NCBI GenBank assembly: GCA_002398565.1
Contig: DGZP01000053.1
Span: 32,250 to 52,996, forward strand
Reading direction: 5' to 3'
From: Proteiniphilum sp. UBA4977
GTDB taxonomy: Bacteria; Bacteroidota; Bacteroidia; Bacteroidales; Dysgonomonadaceae
DNA length: 20,747 nucleotides
Of the stretch, positions 1-8,359 are shown piece after piece. The position numbers and the translations under genes are program-made. Positions within the stretch are counted from its first letter, which is position 1; each line of letters begins with the position of its first letter. The notes under the pieces were generated by a model. It did not search any database and was not told where the DNA came from. It worked only from the letters and a program-made list of their open reading frames with translations.

Positions 1-33
1 GTTACTCGTTCAATACGTGAATTTCTTTTGTAA

Positions 34-2628
34 TTACTTACTAAAAGTGTTTGGTTCGGTAGTTAATGTATATCTCTTTCCTTTTTCGGTGTTGAAATCG
101 GTCAGATACGTTTCTTTCAGCGAAAGCTCCACATCCGATTCACTTTCGTTCGAAATGAGAGGCGGAAAACTTGGCTTAGGATAGAAACCGTTAGGGTTAG
201 CATCGTGTGCACTTTGCAAAGATACACTTTTTGCCTGAAGTGCTGTATGTGTTCTCAGGCGACAATTTCCTCCCAAAGTTGAAAGAACTGCTATATTTTT
301 CAATGCTCCGTTTTCCCAATCGAAATCCAATATAAAACCTCCTCTGGCACGAAGTCCTTTTACGGAACCCGAGCTCCAGTTGCCGGGAAGTGCCGGTAAA
401 ACAAAGATCTCATCGGAATGGCTTTGCAGTAACATTTCGGTGATGCCTGCCGTGCCTCCGAAGTTACCATCGATTTGAAATGGCGGATGTGCGTCGAACA
501 TGTTGGAATAGGTGCCACCGCCCTTCATGGACACTTCTGTTGCATCCACATGCCTCAATCCGTTTTTCAACATCTTGTATGCGTGATCACCATCTTCCAG
601 ACGGGCCCAGAAGTTTATTTTCCATGCCATAGCCCATCCTGTGCCCCCATCACCACGAAGCTCAAGGGTGCGTTTGCAGGCTTTTGCATAGTCTGGGTTG
701 ATCCTGGGCAAAACCTCTTTTCCCGGGTGGAGTCCCAGGAGATGAGAAACATGGCGATGCTCGGGGTCCACATCTTCAAAGTCTTTGTGCCACTCCTGAA
801 GTTGTCCTTTGGATCCCATGTGTGGAGGGTACAAGCGGGCCAGGGCTTTTTTTAATTCATCCCTGAAGGATGCATCTGTCTCTAATATTTCCGAAGCCCG
901 GATGCTGTTGACAAACAGATCACGGATTAAACTCATGTCCATGGTCGTGGCTTTGGCAATTACCCCCACCTGCTCGTTTCCGTCGCGGTCGATATATTTG
1001 AAGTTATTCTCCGGAGAAGAAGAGGGATTGGTGACCAGGTAGCCGCTTTCGGGGTCCTCCTGCAGCCACTGCAGCATAAATTCGGCTGCCCCTTTCATGA
1101 GGGGATAAGCTTTTTCTCCGAGATATTGCTTATCGCCGCCAAATGCATAATGTTCCCACAAGTGCTGGCAAAACCACACACCGGCCATTGGCCAGCACGA
1201 CCATCGGGGGGTACCACTTGGATCCTGATCATACCCGCCGGTTGGTGAGGTTTGCGCCCATGCATCAGAATTATGATGCGCGAGCCATCCCCTGTCTATC
1301 CCGTAGTTAATTTTAGCCGTTTTGGCACCTTCCTGCGAAAGACGTTCGACAAACGAAAGGAGAGGCTCGAAGCACTCCTGAAGTCCGGTTGTCTCCACCG
1401 GCCAATAGTTCATTTCTGTATTGATATTGGTGGTATAATTGGATCCCCAGGGTGGTTGAACATGCCTGTTCCATATTCCTTGCAGGTTGGAGGGTAAGCT
1501 CCCCGCTCTTGAGGAAGCGATGGTCAGGTAACGTCCATACTGATAGTACAGCGCAATGAGGCTTTTGTCTGAATCATCGTTTTGAAATGCTGCAAGACGC
1601 TTGTTTACTGGGAGTTCTTCTTTCCCTTCGCCCAAATTCAGGATAACCCTGTCGAATAAATTTTTGTAATCTTCCCTGTGCCTGCTGATCAGCTTTTTGT
1701 ATCCAAGAGCTTGTGCTTTGGTCAGGTACTCTTCCGCCTTTGTGCCTGCTGAAGTCAGATCGGTGGAAGATTGTTCAAATGAATCCTGATGATAGCTGGT
1801 TGCTGCGGCAACAATGATCGTAGCCGAGTTCGCATTTGACAACGACAAAACAGAATCATTCGTTTCGATGTTTCCACCCTGGGGAATGAGAAGCAGGTGG
1901 ACTTCGAAATTCATTCCCGGGCCATCTTTCTCATTTGAGTATAGAATCTGATTGGGATCGTATTTCCTGTTTGCCACATAGTATGGAGCTTTCCCTTTCA
2001 GGATCAGCTTGTTGCCGTCGATGAGGGTTTCGTGGCGCAAATCACTGTTTATTCCCAGATCAAAAGAGACTGCCTCTTTTTTATCTGCTTCAAGTTGAAT
2101 GACCATTACACGGTCGGGGAATGAGATAAAACTGCTTCTCCTGTATTCTACGTCATTTATTCTGTAAGAGACAGTGGCAGTGGCATCCGAGATGTTTAGA
2201 TCGCGGTGGAAATCTTCTACGTCATTCCCCTCGCTGTGCATATTCAGCAACAAGTTTGCAAGAGGCAGGTACCTGGCTGTATACGGGCCTTGTGAGTTGT
2301 TTTTCCATAAGCTCTCGGCAAGCTTGTAATCGCCTTTGTCAATTGCTTCTCGAATTTTAGGCAAAGCAGCTGGTCCAAGAGGGTTGTTTCGTTCTTCCAT
2401 GGGGCCGGACCACAGCGTTTCCTCATTCATCTGGTACACCTCATTGAGGGGATTGCCAAAAACCATTGCTCCCAGGCTGCCGTTTCCGAGCGGCAACGCT
2501 TCCTCCCATATCCGGGCAGGTGCGTCGTACCAAAGCTTTAAATCTGTTGAAGATTGTTTGTCGGAAGAACAGAACGAAAGTATTATTCCGAGAAGAAGCA
2601 ACGCTGTATGATGTACTGTTTTCTTCAT
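34..2628 (-). CDS. GH95 alpha-L-fucosidase / alpha-L-galactosidase, lipoprotein
   Basis: This is an exo-acting GH95 enzyme that should release terminal alpha-L-fucose (typically alpha-1,2-linked) or alpha-L-galactose by inversion. Residue numbers count from the chosen start. The N-terminal beta-sandwich opens with LWYDAPARIWEEALPLGNG. The (alpha/alpha)6 barrel holds the family active site: N401 and N403 in TNINTEMNYW, E540 in SSSPEN (general acid) and D720 in FQIDGNFGG, matching the Asn/Asn/Glu/Asp set known from the bifidobacterial AfcA. The protein has 864 aa, a normal length. The frame is open up to 2661, but the ATG at 2628 directly precedes a lipoprotein signal with lipobox LSFC (Cys20). 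This start also leaves 7 nt after the GH29 stop instead of an overlap. The acidic residue soon after the Cys (CSSDK) may favour surface export, but this is weak. It is the last gene of the run; only 33 nt follow and no terminator is visible. Fucose versus L-galactose specificity cannot be told here. Confidence 0.93.
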   Translation of the reverse strand: MKKTVHHTALLLLGIILSFCSSDKQSSTDLKLWYDAPARIWEEALPLGNGSLGAMVFGNPLNEVYQMNEETLWSGPMEERNNPLGPAALPKIREAIDKGDYKLAESLWKNNSQGPYTARYLPLANLLLNMHSEGNDVEDFHRDLNISDATATVSYRINDVEYRRSSFISFPDRVMVIQLEADKKEAVSFDLGINSDLRHETLIDGNKLILKGKAPYYVANRKYDPNQILYSNEKDGPGMNFEVHLLLIPQGGNIETNDSVLSLSNANSATIIVAAATSYHQDSFEQSSTDLTSAGTKAEEYLTKAQALGYKKLISRHREDYKNLFDRVILNLGEGKEELPVNKRLAAFQNDDSDKSLIALYYQYGRYLTIASSRAGSLPSNLQGIWNRHVQPPWGSNYTTNINTEMNYWPVETTGLQECFEPLLSFVERLSQEGAKTAKINYGIDRGWLAHHNSDAWAQTSPTGGYDQDPSGTPRWSCWPMAGVWFCQHLWEHYAFGGDKQYLGEKAYPLMKGAAEFMLQWLQEDPESGYLVTNPSSSPENNFKYIDRDGNEQVGVIAKATTMDMSLIRDLFVNSIRASEILETDASFRDELKKALARLYPPHMGSKGQLQEWHKDFEDVDPEHRHVSHLLGLHPGKEVLPRINPDYAKACKRTLELRGDGGTGWAMAWKINFWARLEDGDHAYKMLKNGLRHVDATEVSMKGGGTYSNMFDAHPPFQIDGNFGGTAGITEMLLQSHSDEIFVLPALPGNWSSGSVKGLRARGGFILDFDWENGALKNIAVLSTLGGNCRLRTHTALQAKSVSLQSAHDANPNGFYPKPSFPPLISNESESDVELSLKETYLTDFNTEKGKRYTLTTEPNTFSK

Positions 2629-2635
2629 GTTTAAA

Positions 2636-4078
2636 TTATTTTTGTTCATCTGCGATTTCAAAATATTTATCCGTGTTGGAGATTAGCTTGCTGACGGGTA
2701 ATTTCTCGTTTAACTCCAGCTTTATTACCGATACATACTTGTTGGGAGCCTGCTGCGGGACTTGGATAGTGATCTGTCTGTTTTTCCTGTCCACCTTTAG
2801 AGTGCTGTTATTATTTAGCAAAGAGGCTTTTTTGACCTTGTAGTTTGCATCGAAAATGAGCTTGCCGTCCTTCGGCCACTCGGAGACGCACAAGTACAGA
2901 ACGGTTTTATTTCCGACATCCTTTCGCGTACATTCGCCCCAGGCTGGGTAAATAAGGCTTCGTTGTGTTCCATAAATTGATTCGCCATATTCCGACATCC
3001 ATTTCCCCATCTCATTTAACCGTGATTTTGCTTCACCGGGAACATCTCCCAGTGGGGTAGGGCCAATGTTCAGCAGATAGTTTCCACCACGGGCGGCGAT
3101 CGATGTCAGATTTTTGATTAACTCGTAGGGTGATTTCCATTTTTCTTCCCAGGATTTAAATCCCCATGAACTACCGATATTCATGCAAGTTTCCCAGTCT
3201 ACTCCCACAATATCCTCCGCCTTTGGAATCAAGCCTTCCGGTGTTTTGAAATCACCTGCGAAGTTGGGTCTTTTTAGCCGGTCGTTGGTAATTACCTGAG
3301 GGTATTTGGCCAGCTCCTCTTGTAATCTGGAAGCCTGTTCATCCGTGATCGACATGGGAGTATCCCACCAGATGACCGATACATCGCTGTATCGCTCCAA
3401 CAGTTCCTTTACCTGTGGAAGCGCCACGCTGTGAAAATATTCGTCGAAGGTATTGTCCGTTTGCAGACAATCCCAGGCTCCGCGGTTGGCAGCCGTAAAC
3501 TCGTTGATTCGTACCGAGTCTGGGTTTGGCCAGCCTTCGTGCATCAGTTTGCGAGCCGTTGCACCACCGGAATTACACCAGTCCTGTGACTGTGAATAAT
3601 AAAAGCCAAATTTCATGTCATACTTCCGGCATGCTTTCACAAATTCATCAATTACATCCCGTTTGAAAGGGGTGTAATCCACCATGTTAAAATTGCTGGC
3701 ATTGCTTTGAAACATGGCAAATCCATCGTGATGCTTGGTCGTGAAGACCATGTATTTCATTCCGGTCTCTTTTGCCAGTTTCACCACTTCATCGGCATTC
3801 CAGTTTACCGGATTAAAGGTACTTGCCTTTGCCCGGTACTCCATTACCGGAATTTTACAGCGATTCATGATCCATTCCGCGCCACCGCGTTGCTGGTTAA
3901 ATCCGTTATACACTCCGCCATACATCGAGTAGGGACCCCAATGGATAAACATGCCGAATTTGGCATCACGCCACCAACTCATCTTTTCGTTGTAATCCAG
4001 GGCAGAATTCGGTTTTTGAGAAAAACAGGCGATCGACATCATGACAATTGCCAGAGATAAAAAAAGTTTTTTGTTCAT
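2636..4078 (-). CDS. GH29 alpha-L-fucosidase, secreted
   Basis: This is a retaining GH29 alpha-L-fucosidase of 480 aa. Visible family features, in order, are a signal peptide (residues 1-20, ending ACFSQ), the substrate-pocket strand FGMFIHWGPYS (41-51), TKHHDGF (114-120), and the nucleophile D239 in VSVIWWDTP. WETCMNIGSSWGF (295-307) and GGNYLLNIGPTPLGDVP (331-347) follow, with a short C-terminal beta-sandwich after about 370. All are typical of the family. The general acid/base residue of GH29 is poorly conserved and I do not assign it. The gene lies 51 nt after the six-hairpin glycosidase gene and 7 nt before the GH95 gene. The GH29/GH95 pair suggests two fucosyl linkages, or a fucose plus an L-galactose linkage, in the same glycan. 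Most likely periplasmic, because the residues before Cys18 do not form a good lipobox. Confidence 0.95.
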   Translation of the reverse strand: MNKKLFLSLAIVMMSIACFSQKPNSALDYNEKMSWWRDAKFGMFIHWGPYSMYGGVYNGFNQQRGGAEWIMNRCKIPVMEYRAKASTFNPVNWNADEVVKLAKETGMKYMVFTTKHHDGFAMFQSNASNFNMVDYTPFKRDVIDEFVKACRKYDMKFGFYYSQSQDWCNSGGATARKLMHEGWPNPDSVRINEFTAANRGAWDCLQTDNTFDEYFHSVALPQVKELLERYSDVSVIWWDTPMSITDEQASRLQEELAKYPQVITNDRLKRPNFAGDFKTPEGLIPKAEDIVGVDWETCMNIGSSWGFKSWEEKWKSPYELIKNLTSIAARGGNYLLNIGPTPLGDVPGEAKSRLNEMGKWMSEYGESIYGTQRSLIYPAWGECTRKDVGNKTVLYLCVSEWPKDGKLIFDANYKVKKASLLNNNSTLKVDRKNRQITIQVPQQAPNKYVSVIKLELNEKLPVSKLISNTDKYFEIADEQK

Positions 4079-4129
4079 ATTTGCTTATATTTTTTGATTA
4101 ATTGATTTAATCCGGTTTCAGGGAACTGT

Positions 4130-6154
4130 TTACAGGTGTACGGATATTTTTTCACCATCTTTAATCCGTTTTTTTATTACGGGTTGTCCGTTATTTTTTG
4201 TGATGGTCACTTCCAGAAGGTCATCATTCAGTCTGTTTACAAATATGGAATAATTGTTTTCATGTGCCCTGATGTTTTCCAGATTCATGTAATTCCAATC
4301 TTGCGGCAGACGCGGGGTCATGTCAAATTTTCTTAGCCCCGTAGGCCGTATGCCAAACAAGCCTTCCGTATAAATGCGGCAATAAAGACCGCTCTCGGCC
4401 GACAGATGACGCTGTTCCCCTTCAGGCCATGCTTCTATGGCATAAGGCACATGATCTCCCAACAGTCTTTTGCGGGAATATTTTTTCAGGAAATTGATTC
4501 CCTGGGTCACTTCTCCTGCTGCAATGCTGCCTCTGAGTGCATACAAGGTAGATCTGTCCCAGAAAGTTTCGGTACCTGCCTGTGTCAGCAATCCGTTATC
4601 CGTCCACAGCCTGGGTGAAAATAAAGCCTCTACAGTTCCTTTTGCACGTGTATGAATTCCCACTGTCAGGGGCATGCATATCCAGGAACGAAGGATTTCG
4701 TTGCCCTCATAGTAGCGATAGCTGTGAAATCCTTCTATTTCATAGCCGAAATGTGCTTCAATGGCTCTTTCGAGTGCTTTGGCCTGTTGATTGTAAGCCT
4801 TGAGCCTGGAAGCAGATATACCCAACTCTTTTCCCAGTAAAACCGCTGAATGTAAAGCATCATAGTACAACGATGAGGTGGTTAGATTTGCATCACCCGC
4901 CGGAAAGCGGTTTTCCAGCTCGTCGGAATCGGACGCAACCACTCCGGAAGGTGTTAGTTTCCGGTGGCAAAACTCGAGACACCACTCGATCAATGGCCAT
5001 AACTCCATCGCTTCGGCTTTGTTCCCGCGGGCAAGCGCGTATCGTGCCGCGCCGTAAGCAATCATGGCTCCATCACCCCGGTCTTTGGCTCCATGCCAGG
5101 TACCCACTCCTTCCGAAATAATGGAACTGGGTATCGGTTTATAATCCGGATTCATGAAACGCGCAAAATGGCGGAATGAGTTTAATGCCGACTCGTTTGC
5201 GATTTCATAACCCAGGTACGGGAAAAAAGGATTTATGTATTCGGCCTGATCATTGGCCCAGATGGCGGCGTAATATGATTCTCCGCCCGGGCCGTGCATA
5301 AGACCTCCTTTGGTTCTGTATATACTTTCCGCACCCCTGATTTTTGCAAATGCAAACATGCTGTTTAAAACAGGATCCGGTGTGCTTAACACCAGATTGT
5401 TGCTCCATTGTTTGAGCAGTTTTTTCCGAGCCTCTTTTTCTGCTCCGATGTTTGCGGAGAGATAAGGCGATTCATTGATTTTTCTACCGGAAAAGAGCGC
5501 GTAAAACTCCAGCTTCTCACCTGGTTTCAGAACGAATGTTCCCTTTTTTGACAACAGAGCTTCTACACTATACGCCCCATAAACGCCTGCCGAGTCGGGT
5601 GTGGAATAAGCAATTTTCCATTCCGGGATGCGAATCGACACGGGTTTGTCTATCCTGTTTTCTAAAGCATATTCCTCACAATAAAAGGGTGATAAAACAG
5701 AAGGATAAAGTTGTCGGGTCATGCTGATTCCATCACTCACCAGATTTCGGCCGCTGATATAACTGAAAGAGCTTTCCACTCTCATCGTTCCATCGAACGA
5801 GATGTCTTTTACTTTCTCATTCGTTAAGCTTTTGTCTTCCACGGTAATCAGTGCCGGGATGCTGATGTCAAACCGCTGTTTCAGGTTGTTTTGTGTTTTG
5901 TTGGGTTTCATTCTGAGCATTGGAAAGACCAGGCTTCTGTTCAGATGAAAAGCACCTTCCTTGTCCACTCCGTATCGCAATACCACCGATAACATTTGTC
6001 CGCTCATCTCAAGATGATCGTAATGCGGTGTGTCGCTTTTTTCAATGATCCATTGAATGGAACCATCTTCCTGTATGCTCCATCTGTCCCCGTTCTGCGC
6101 ACAAACTAATGTGTACAACAGCAGATAAATAACCAATAAACTCTGTTTTTTCAT
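4130..6154 (-). CDS. Unassigned secreted six-hairpin glycosidase-like protein
   Basis: A 674-aa exported protein (signal peptide 1-19, cleaved near VCA/QNG) with an N-terminal beta-sandwich region (about 20-245) and a C-terminal (alpha/alpha)6 toroid (about 250-610), closed by a short beta region. The layout resembles the six-hairpin clan that includes GH15, GH37, GH63, GH78 and GH95. Acidic stretches likely to line the active site are AIWANDQAEY (297-306; D302, E305), SDSDELENRFPAGD (408-421) and EAWPEGEQRHLSAESGLY (574-591). The end, RIYTEGLFGIRPTGL (593-607), is a typical closing strand of these barrels. The N-terminal phrasing (GSIQW, DHLEMSG, VVLRYGV) recalls Bacteroidota proteins labelled DUF4450, but I recall this only loosely. 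I cannot assign a CAZy family. The gene lies 11 nt after GH36 and 51 nt before GH29, so its role is probably removal of another side-chain sugar. Alpha-L-rhamnosidase-like and glucosidase-like activities are alternatives. Confidence 0.8.
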   Translation of the reverse strand: MKKQSLLVIYLLLYTLVCAQNGDRWSIQEDGSIQWIIEKSDTPHYDHLEMSGQMLSVVLRYGVDKEGAFHLNRSLVFPMLRMKPNKTQNNLKQRFDISIPALITVEDKSLTNEKVKDISFDGTMRVESSFSYISGRNLVSDGISMTRQLYPSVLSPFYCEEYALENRIDKPVSIRIPEWKIAYSTPDSAGVYGAYSVEALLSKKGTFVLKPGEKLEFYALFSGRKINESPYLSANIGAEKEARKKLLKQWSNNLVLSTPDPVLNSMFAFAKIRGAESIYRTKGGLMHGPGGESYYAAIWANDQAEYINPFFPYLGYEIANESALNSFRHFARFMNPDYKPIPSSIISEGVGTWHGAKDRGDGAMIAYGAARYALARGNKAEAMELWPLIEWCLEFCHRKLTPSGVVASDSDELENRFPAGDANLTTSSLYYDALHSAVLLGKELGISASRLKAYNQQAKALERAIEAHFGYEIEGFHSYRYYEGNEILRSWICMPLTVGIHTRAKGTVEALFSPRLWTDNGLLTQAGTETFWDRSTLYALRGSIAAGEVTQGINFLKKYSRKRLLGDHVPYAIEAWPEGEQRHLSAESGLYCRIYTEGLFGIRPTGLRKFDMTPRLPQDWNYMNLENIRAHENNYSIFVNRLNDDLLEVTITKNNGQPVIKKRIKDGEKISVHL

Positions 6155-6165
6155 CCGATTGCTTT

Positions 6166-8337
6166 TTAATTTACCACACTTAATTCCAGCACGGCACTCT
6201 CGTATTTCACCGACAGTGGATTTTCAATTCCTTTTTCCATCAACTCCACACCGGAAAACTTTTTCCCGTTTGCCGGAAATTTCGAGATTGTCCCGTCGGG
6301 AATATTAATTTCCCTGATGAGATAATTCTTGTCTTTTGCCAAGCCGCTTAAGGGGATTGTGGGGACATGTCCGTCTTCAATCTGATAGATATAGAGGATT
6401 GCCTGGTCTTTGTTTTGTGAAACATAGCTCAACGAAGAGGTGGAATTGCCATACGGAGAGAGCAGACGATACAATTCTCCCGACATCACCAGGTTACGGA
6501 TGGTGCTTTTATAAATCCGGACCCCTTCCGCTATTTGTTCGCGTTCTTCGGGTGTTGCATTGTCTAATGCCAGATCTACGCCAAATGCCCCGCTTAAAGC
6601 CACGTCTATAGCAAATTTCATTTTGGCTTTCCCCATGCGGGTAACATGCGAGGAGATTGTGCTTGCCGGAAAGAAATGGGAAAAACCCCATTGAATTTTC
6701 ACGCGCTGAATGGGATCCGTATTGTCGCTGGGCCAGAATGAGTGGAAATACCGCAACGAACCAAAATCGACTCGGCCTCCACCCCCGGAGCAGATCATTG
6801 CCATGACATTGGGGAAGTTGGTGGCAAAGCGCTCCATCAGCTTTAACAATTCCCTGTTGTAATTAATCAGAAGATGGCTTTGCTCACCCGGGGAGAGATA
6901 ATTTGAGCCCGGTTGTGTCACATAGCGGTTGCAGTCCCATTTTACATAGGCTATATCCGGATTGGGATGTAAGATGTCATTGATGACGTTCCACTCGAAT
7001 GCCTGTACCTCGGGACGGGTCAGGTCGAGAATCTCCTGATATCGGCCCAGAATGGGTTCCCGCTTTGGTTGCGTAACGATCCAGTCCGGATGTTGCTGGT
7101 AAAGCTCGCTATTGGGGTTGACCATTTCGGGCTCAATCCATATTCCAAAGTCTATGCCTCTTTTGTTTGCTTCTTTCACCAAATGAGGAAATCCGTTTGG
7201 AAGTTTTTTACGGGAAACCTGCCAGTCTCCCAATCCTCTCTTGTCGTCATCCCGGGAAAATTCGTCGTTTCCAAACCAGCCGTCATCAAGCAGAAACAGC
7301 TCAGCACCCACCTGTTGCGCTCCGTCAAAAAGGGAGGTTAACTTCTTTTCGTCAAAATCGCAATGCGTTGCCTCCCAGTTGTTAAGCAAAACGGGCCGGT
7401 TCTTCTGAGGATCTCTGATCACATGATCGGTCGACCAGCGGTGAAATTTCCGACTGATATCTCCTTTCCCGTTTTTGCTGTATGCCCAGACAATGGGCGG
7501 TGTAGTGAATTTCTCGCCTTTCTGCAGATGATATTGTGCTCCTGCTGGATTCATCCCGGTGAGGATGCGTAAATTTTTATTCCAGTCCATATCAAAAGCC
7601 ATCTGAAAGCTTCCCGGCCAGCTCAGTGAAGCCCCAAAAATTTCGCCACTGTTTTCCTCTGCTTTTTGATTCATGGAAAGCATAAACGAAGGAATGCGCA
7701 TTTGTGTTGCCCGTATTCCAAGTTTTGAGTCCAGGATTTTCATTCCTTCCGTCAATTTTTCTTCCGAAAGTGATGCTTCCCGTTTGTAGTTTCCGATAAA
7801 TTGCGTCATCCAGTACTCTTTGGCTTTCAAAACAGGAGAGGCCGATGCATACCGATACAGGGTTATTTTTCCGTCTTCGTTGTGTGAGATGGAATTCCAT
7901 ATCTCCATTACATTGGTTTCCGGATACGATTTCAGGTAAACTTCCACATGAAAGGGGTAGGCCGGATCTTTTAAAAAAATCGTTGTCAGCTCCAACCCAT
8001 CCGGCAGTGCTTCCCTTTTATGACTCACGTAATGAAGCTCGGTGGAAGTATTGCCATCGGCATGAGTTGCCTGAATTGCCGGCTCGGTGACTACTCCGTT
8101 TCCATAGGGTGGTAAAAACTCCCATTCCCGTGTCGGAAGCTTTTTGGGTATTTCTGCCTTGATATCCGCATTGCCAAAATAGAGCTGATAAAGCCGGTCA
8201 TCGTTTCCCACCATCAGCGTCAGTTTCAATTCTCCCGATGTGATGCTGAAGATCTTTTTTGCGACCGGTGAATCCTGTGCCTGTATGATAAGACAGACAA
8301 AAAGCAGGATGGAAAGTCCTATATTTTTTCGAATCAT
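6166..8337 (-). CDS. GH36 alpha-galactosidase, secreted
   Basis: A retaining GH36 alpha-galactosidase of 723 aa, the usual length. After a signal peptide (1-20, LIIQA/QDS) come an N-terminal beta-supersandwich (about 25-310), the TIM barrel (about 315-640) and a C-terminal beta domain. Family motifs seen are LLNNWEATHCDF (317-328), LFLLDDGWFG (347-356), FGIWIEPEMVNPNS (397-410), the nucleophile D468 in YVKWDCNR, CSGGGGRVD (516-524), and the acid/base D538 in FWPSDNTDP. All key residues are present. It should cleave terminal alpha-D-galactose, most often alpha-1,6-linked, from oligosaccharides in the periplasm. The gene follows the GH31 gene by 22 nt and precedes the six-hairpin gene by 11 nt. 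Alpha-N-acetylgalactosaminidase activity exists in related clades, so the exact sugar is inferred rather than shown. Confidence 0.95.
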   Translation of the reverse strand: MIRKNIGLSILLFVCLIIQAQDSPVAKKIFSITSGELKLTLMVGNDDRLYQLYFGNADIKAEIPKKLPTREWEFLPPYGNGVVTEPAIQATHADGNTSTELHYVSHKREALPDGLELTTIFLKDPAYPFHVEVYLKSYPETNVMEIWNSISHNEDGKITLYRYASASPVLKAKEYWMTQFIGNYKREASLSEEKLTEGMKILDSKLGIRATQMRIPSFMLSMNQKAEENSGEIFGASLSWPGSFQMAFDMDWNKNLRILTGMNPAGAQYHLQKGEKFTTPPIVWAYSKNGKGDISRKFHRWSTDHVIRDPQKNRPVLLNNWEATHCDFDEKKLTSLFDGAQQVGAELFLLDDGWFGNDEFSRDDDKRGLGDWQVSRKKLPNGFPHLVKEANKRGIDFGIWIEPEMVNPNSELYQQHPDWIVTQPKREPILGRYQEILDLTRPEVQAFEWNVINDILHPNPDIAYVKWDCNRYVTQPGSNYLSPGEQSHLLINYNRELLKLMERFATNFPNVMAMICSGGGGRVDFGSLRYFHSFWPSDNTDPIQRVKIQWGFSHFFPASTISSHVTRMGKAKMKFAIDVALSGAFGVDLALDNATPEEREQIAEGVRIYKSTIRNLVMSGELYRLLSPYGNSTSSLSYVSQNKDQAILYIYQIEDGHVPTIPLSGLAKDKNYLIREINIPDGTISKFPANGKKFSGVELMEKGIENPLSVKYESAVLELSVVN

Positions 8338-8359
8338 TCTTTTTTCTGATTAGCTGTTT

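Noticed and set aside
1..33. Terminator or start of a further gene after GH95
   Set aside because: Only 33 nt remain; no hairpin with a T-tract and no start codon could be seen on the minus strand.
4096..4112. 6-bp inverted repeat (GATTAA / TTAATC) between the six-hairpin and GH29 genes
   Set aside because: It is A/T-only apart from one pair and short, with no following T-tract in the transcript direction; not a credible terminator or operator.
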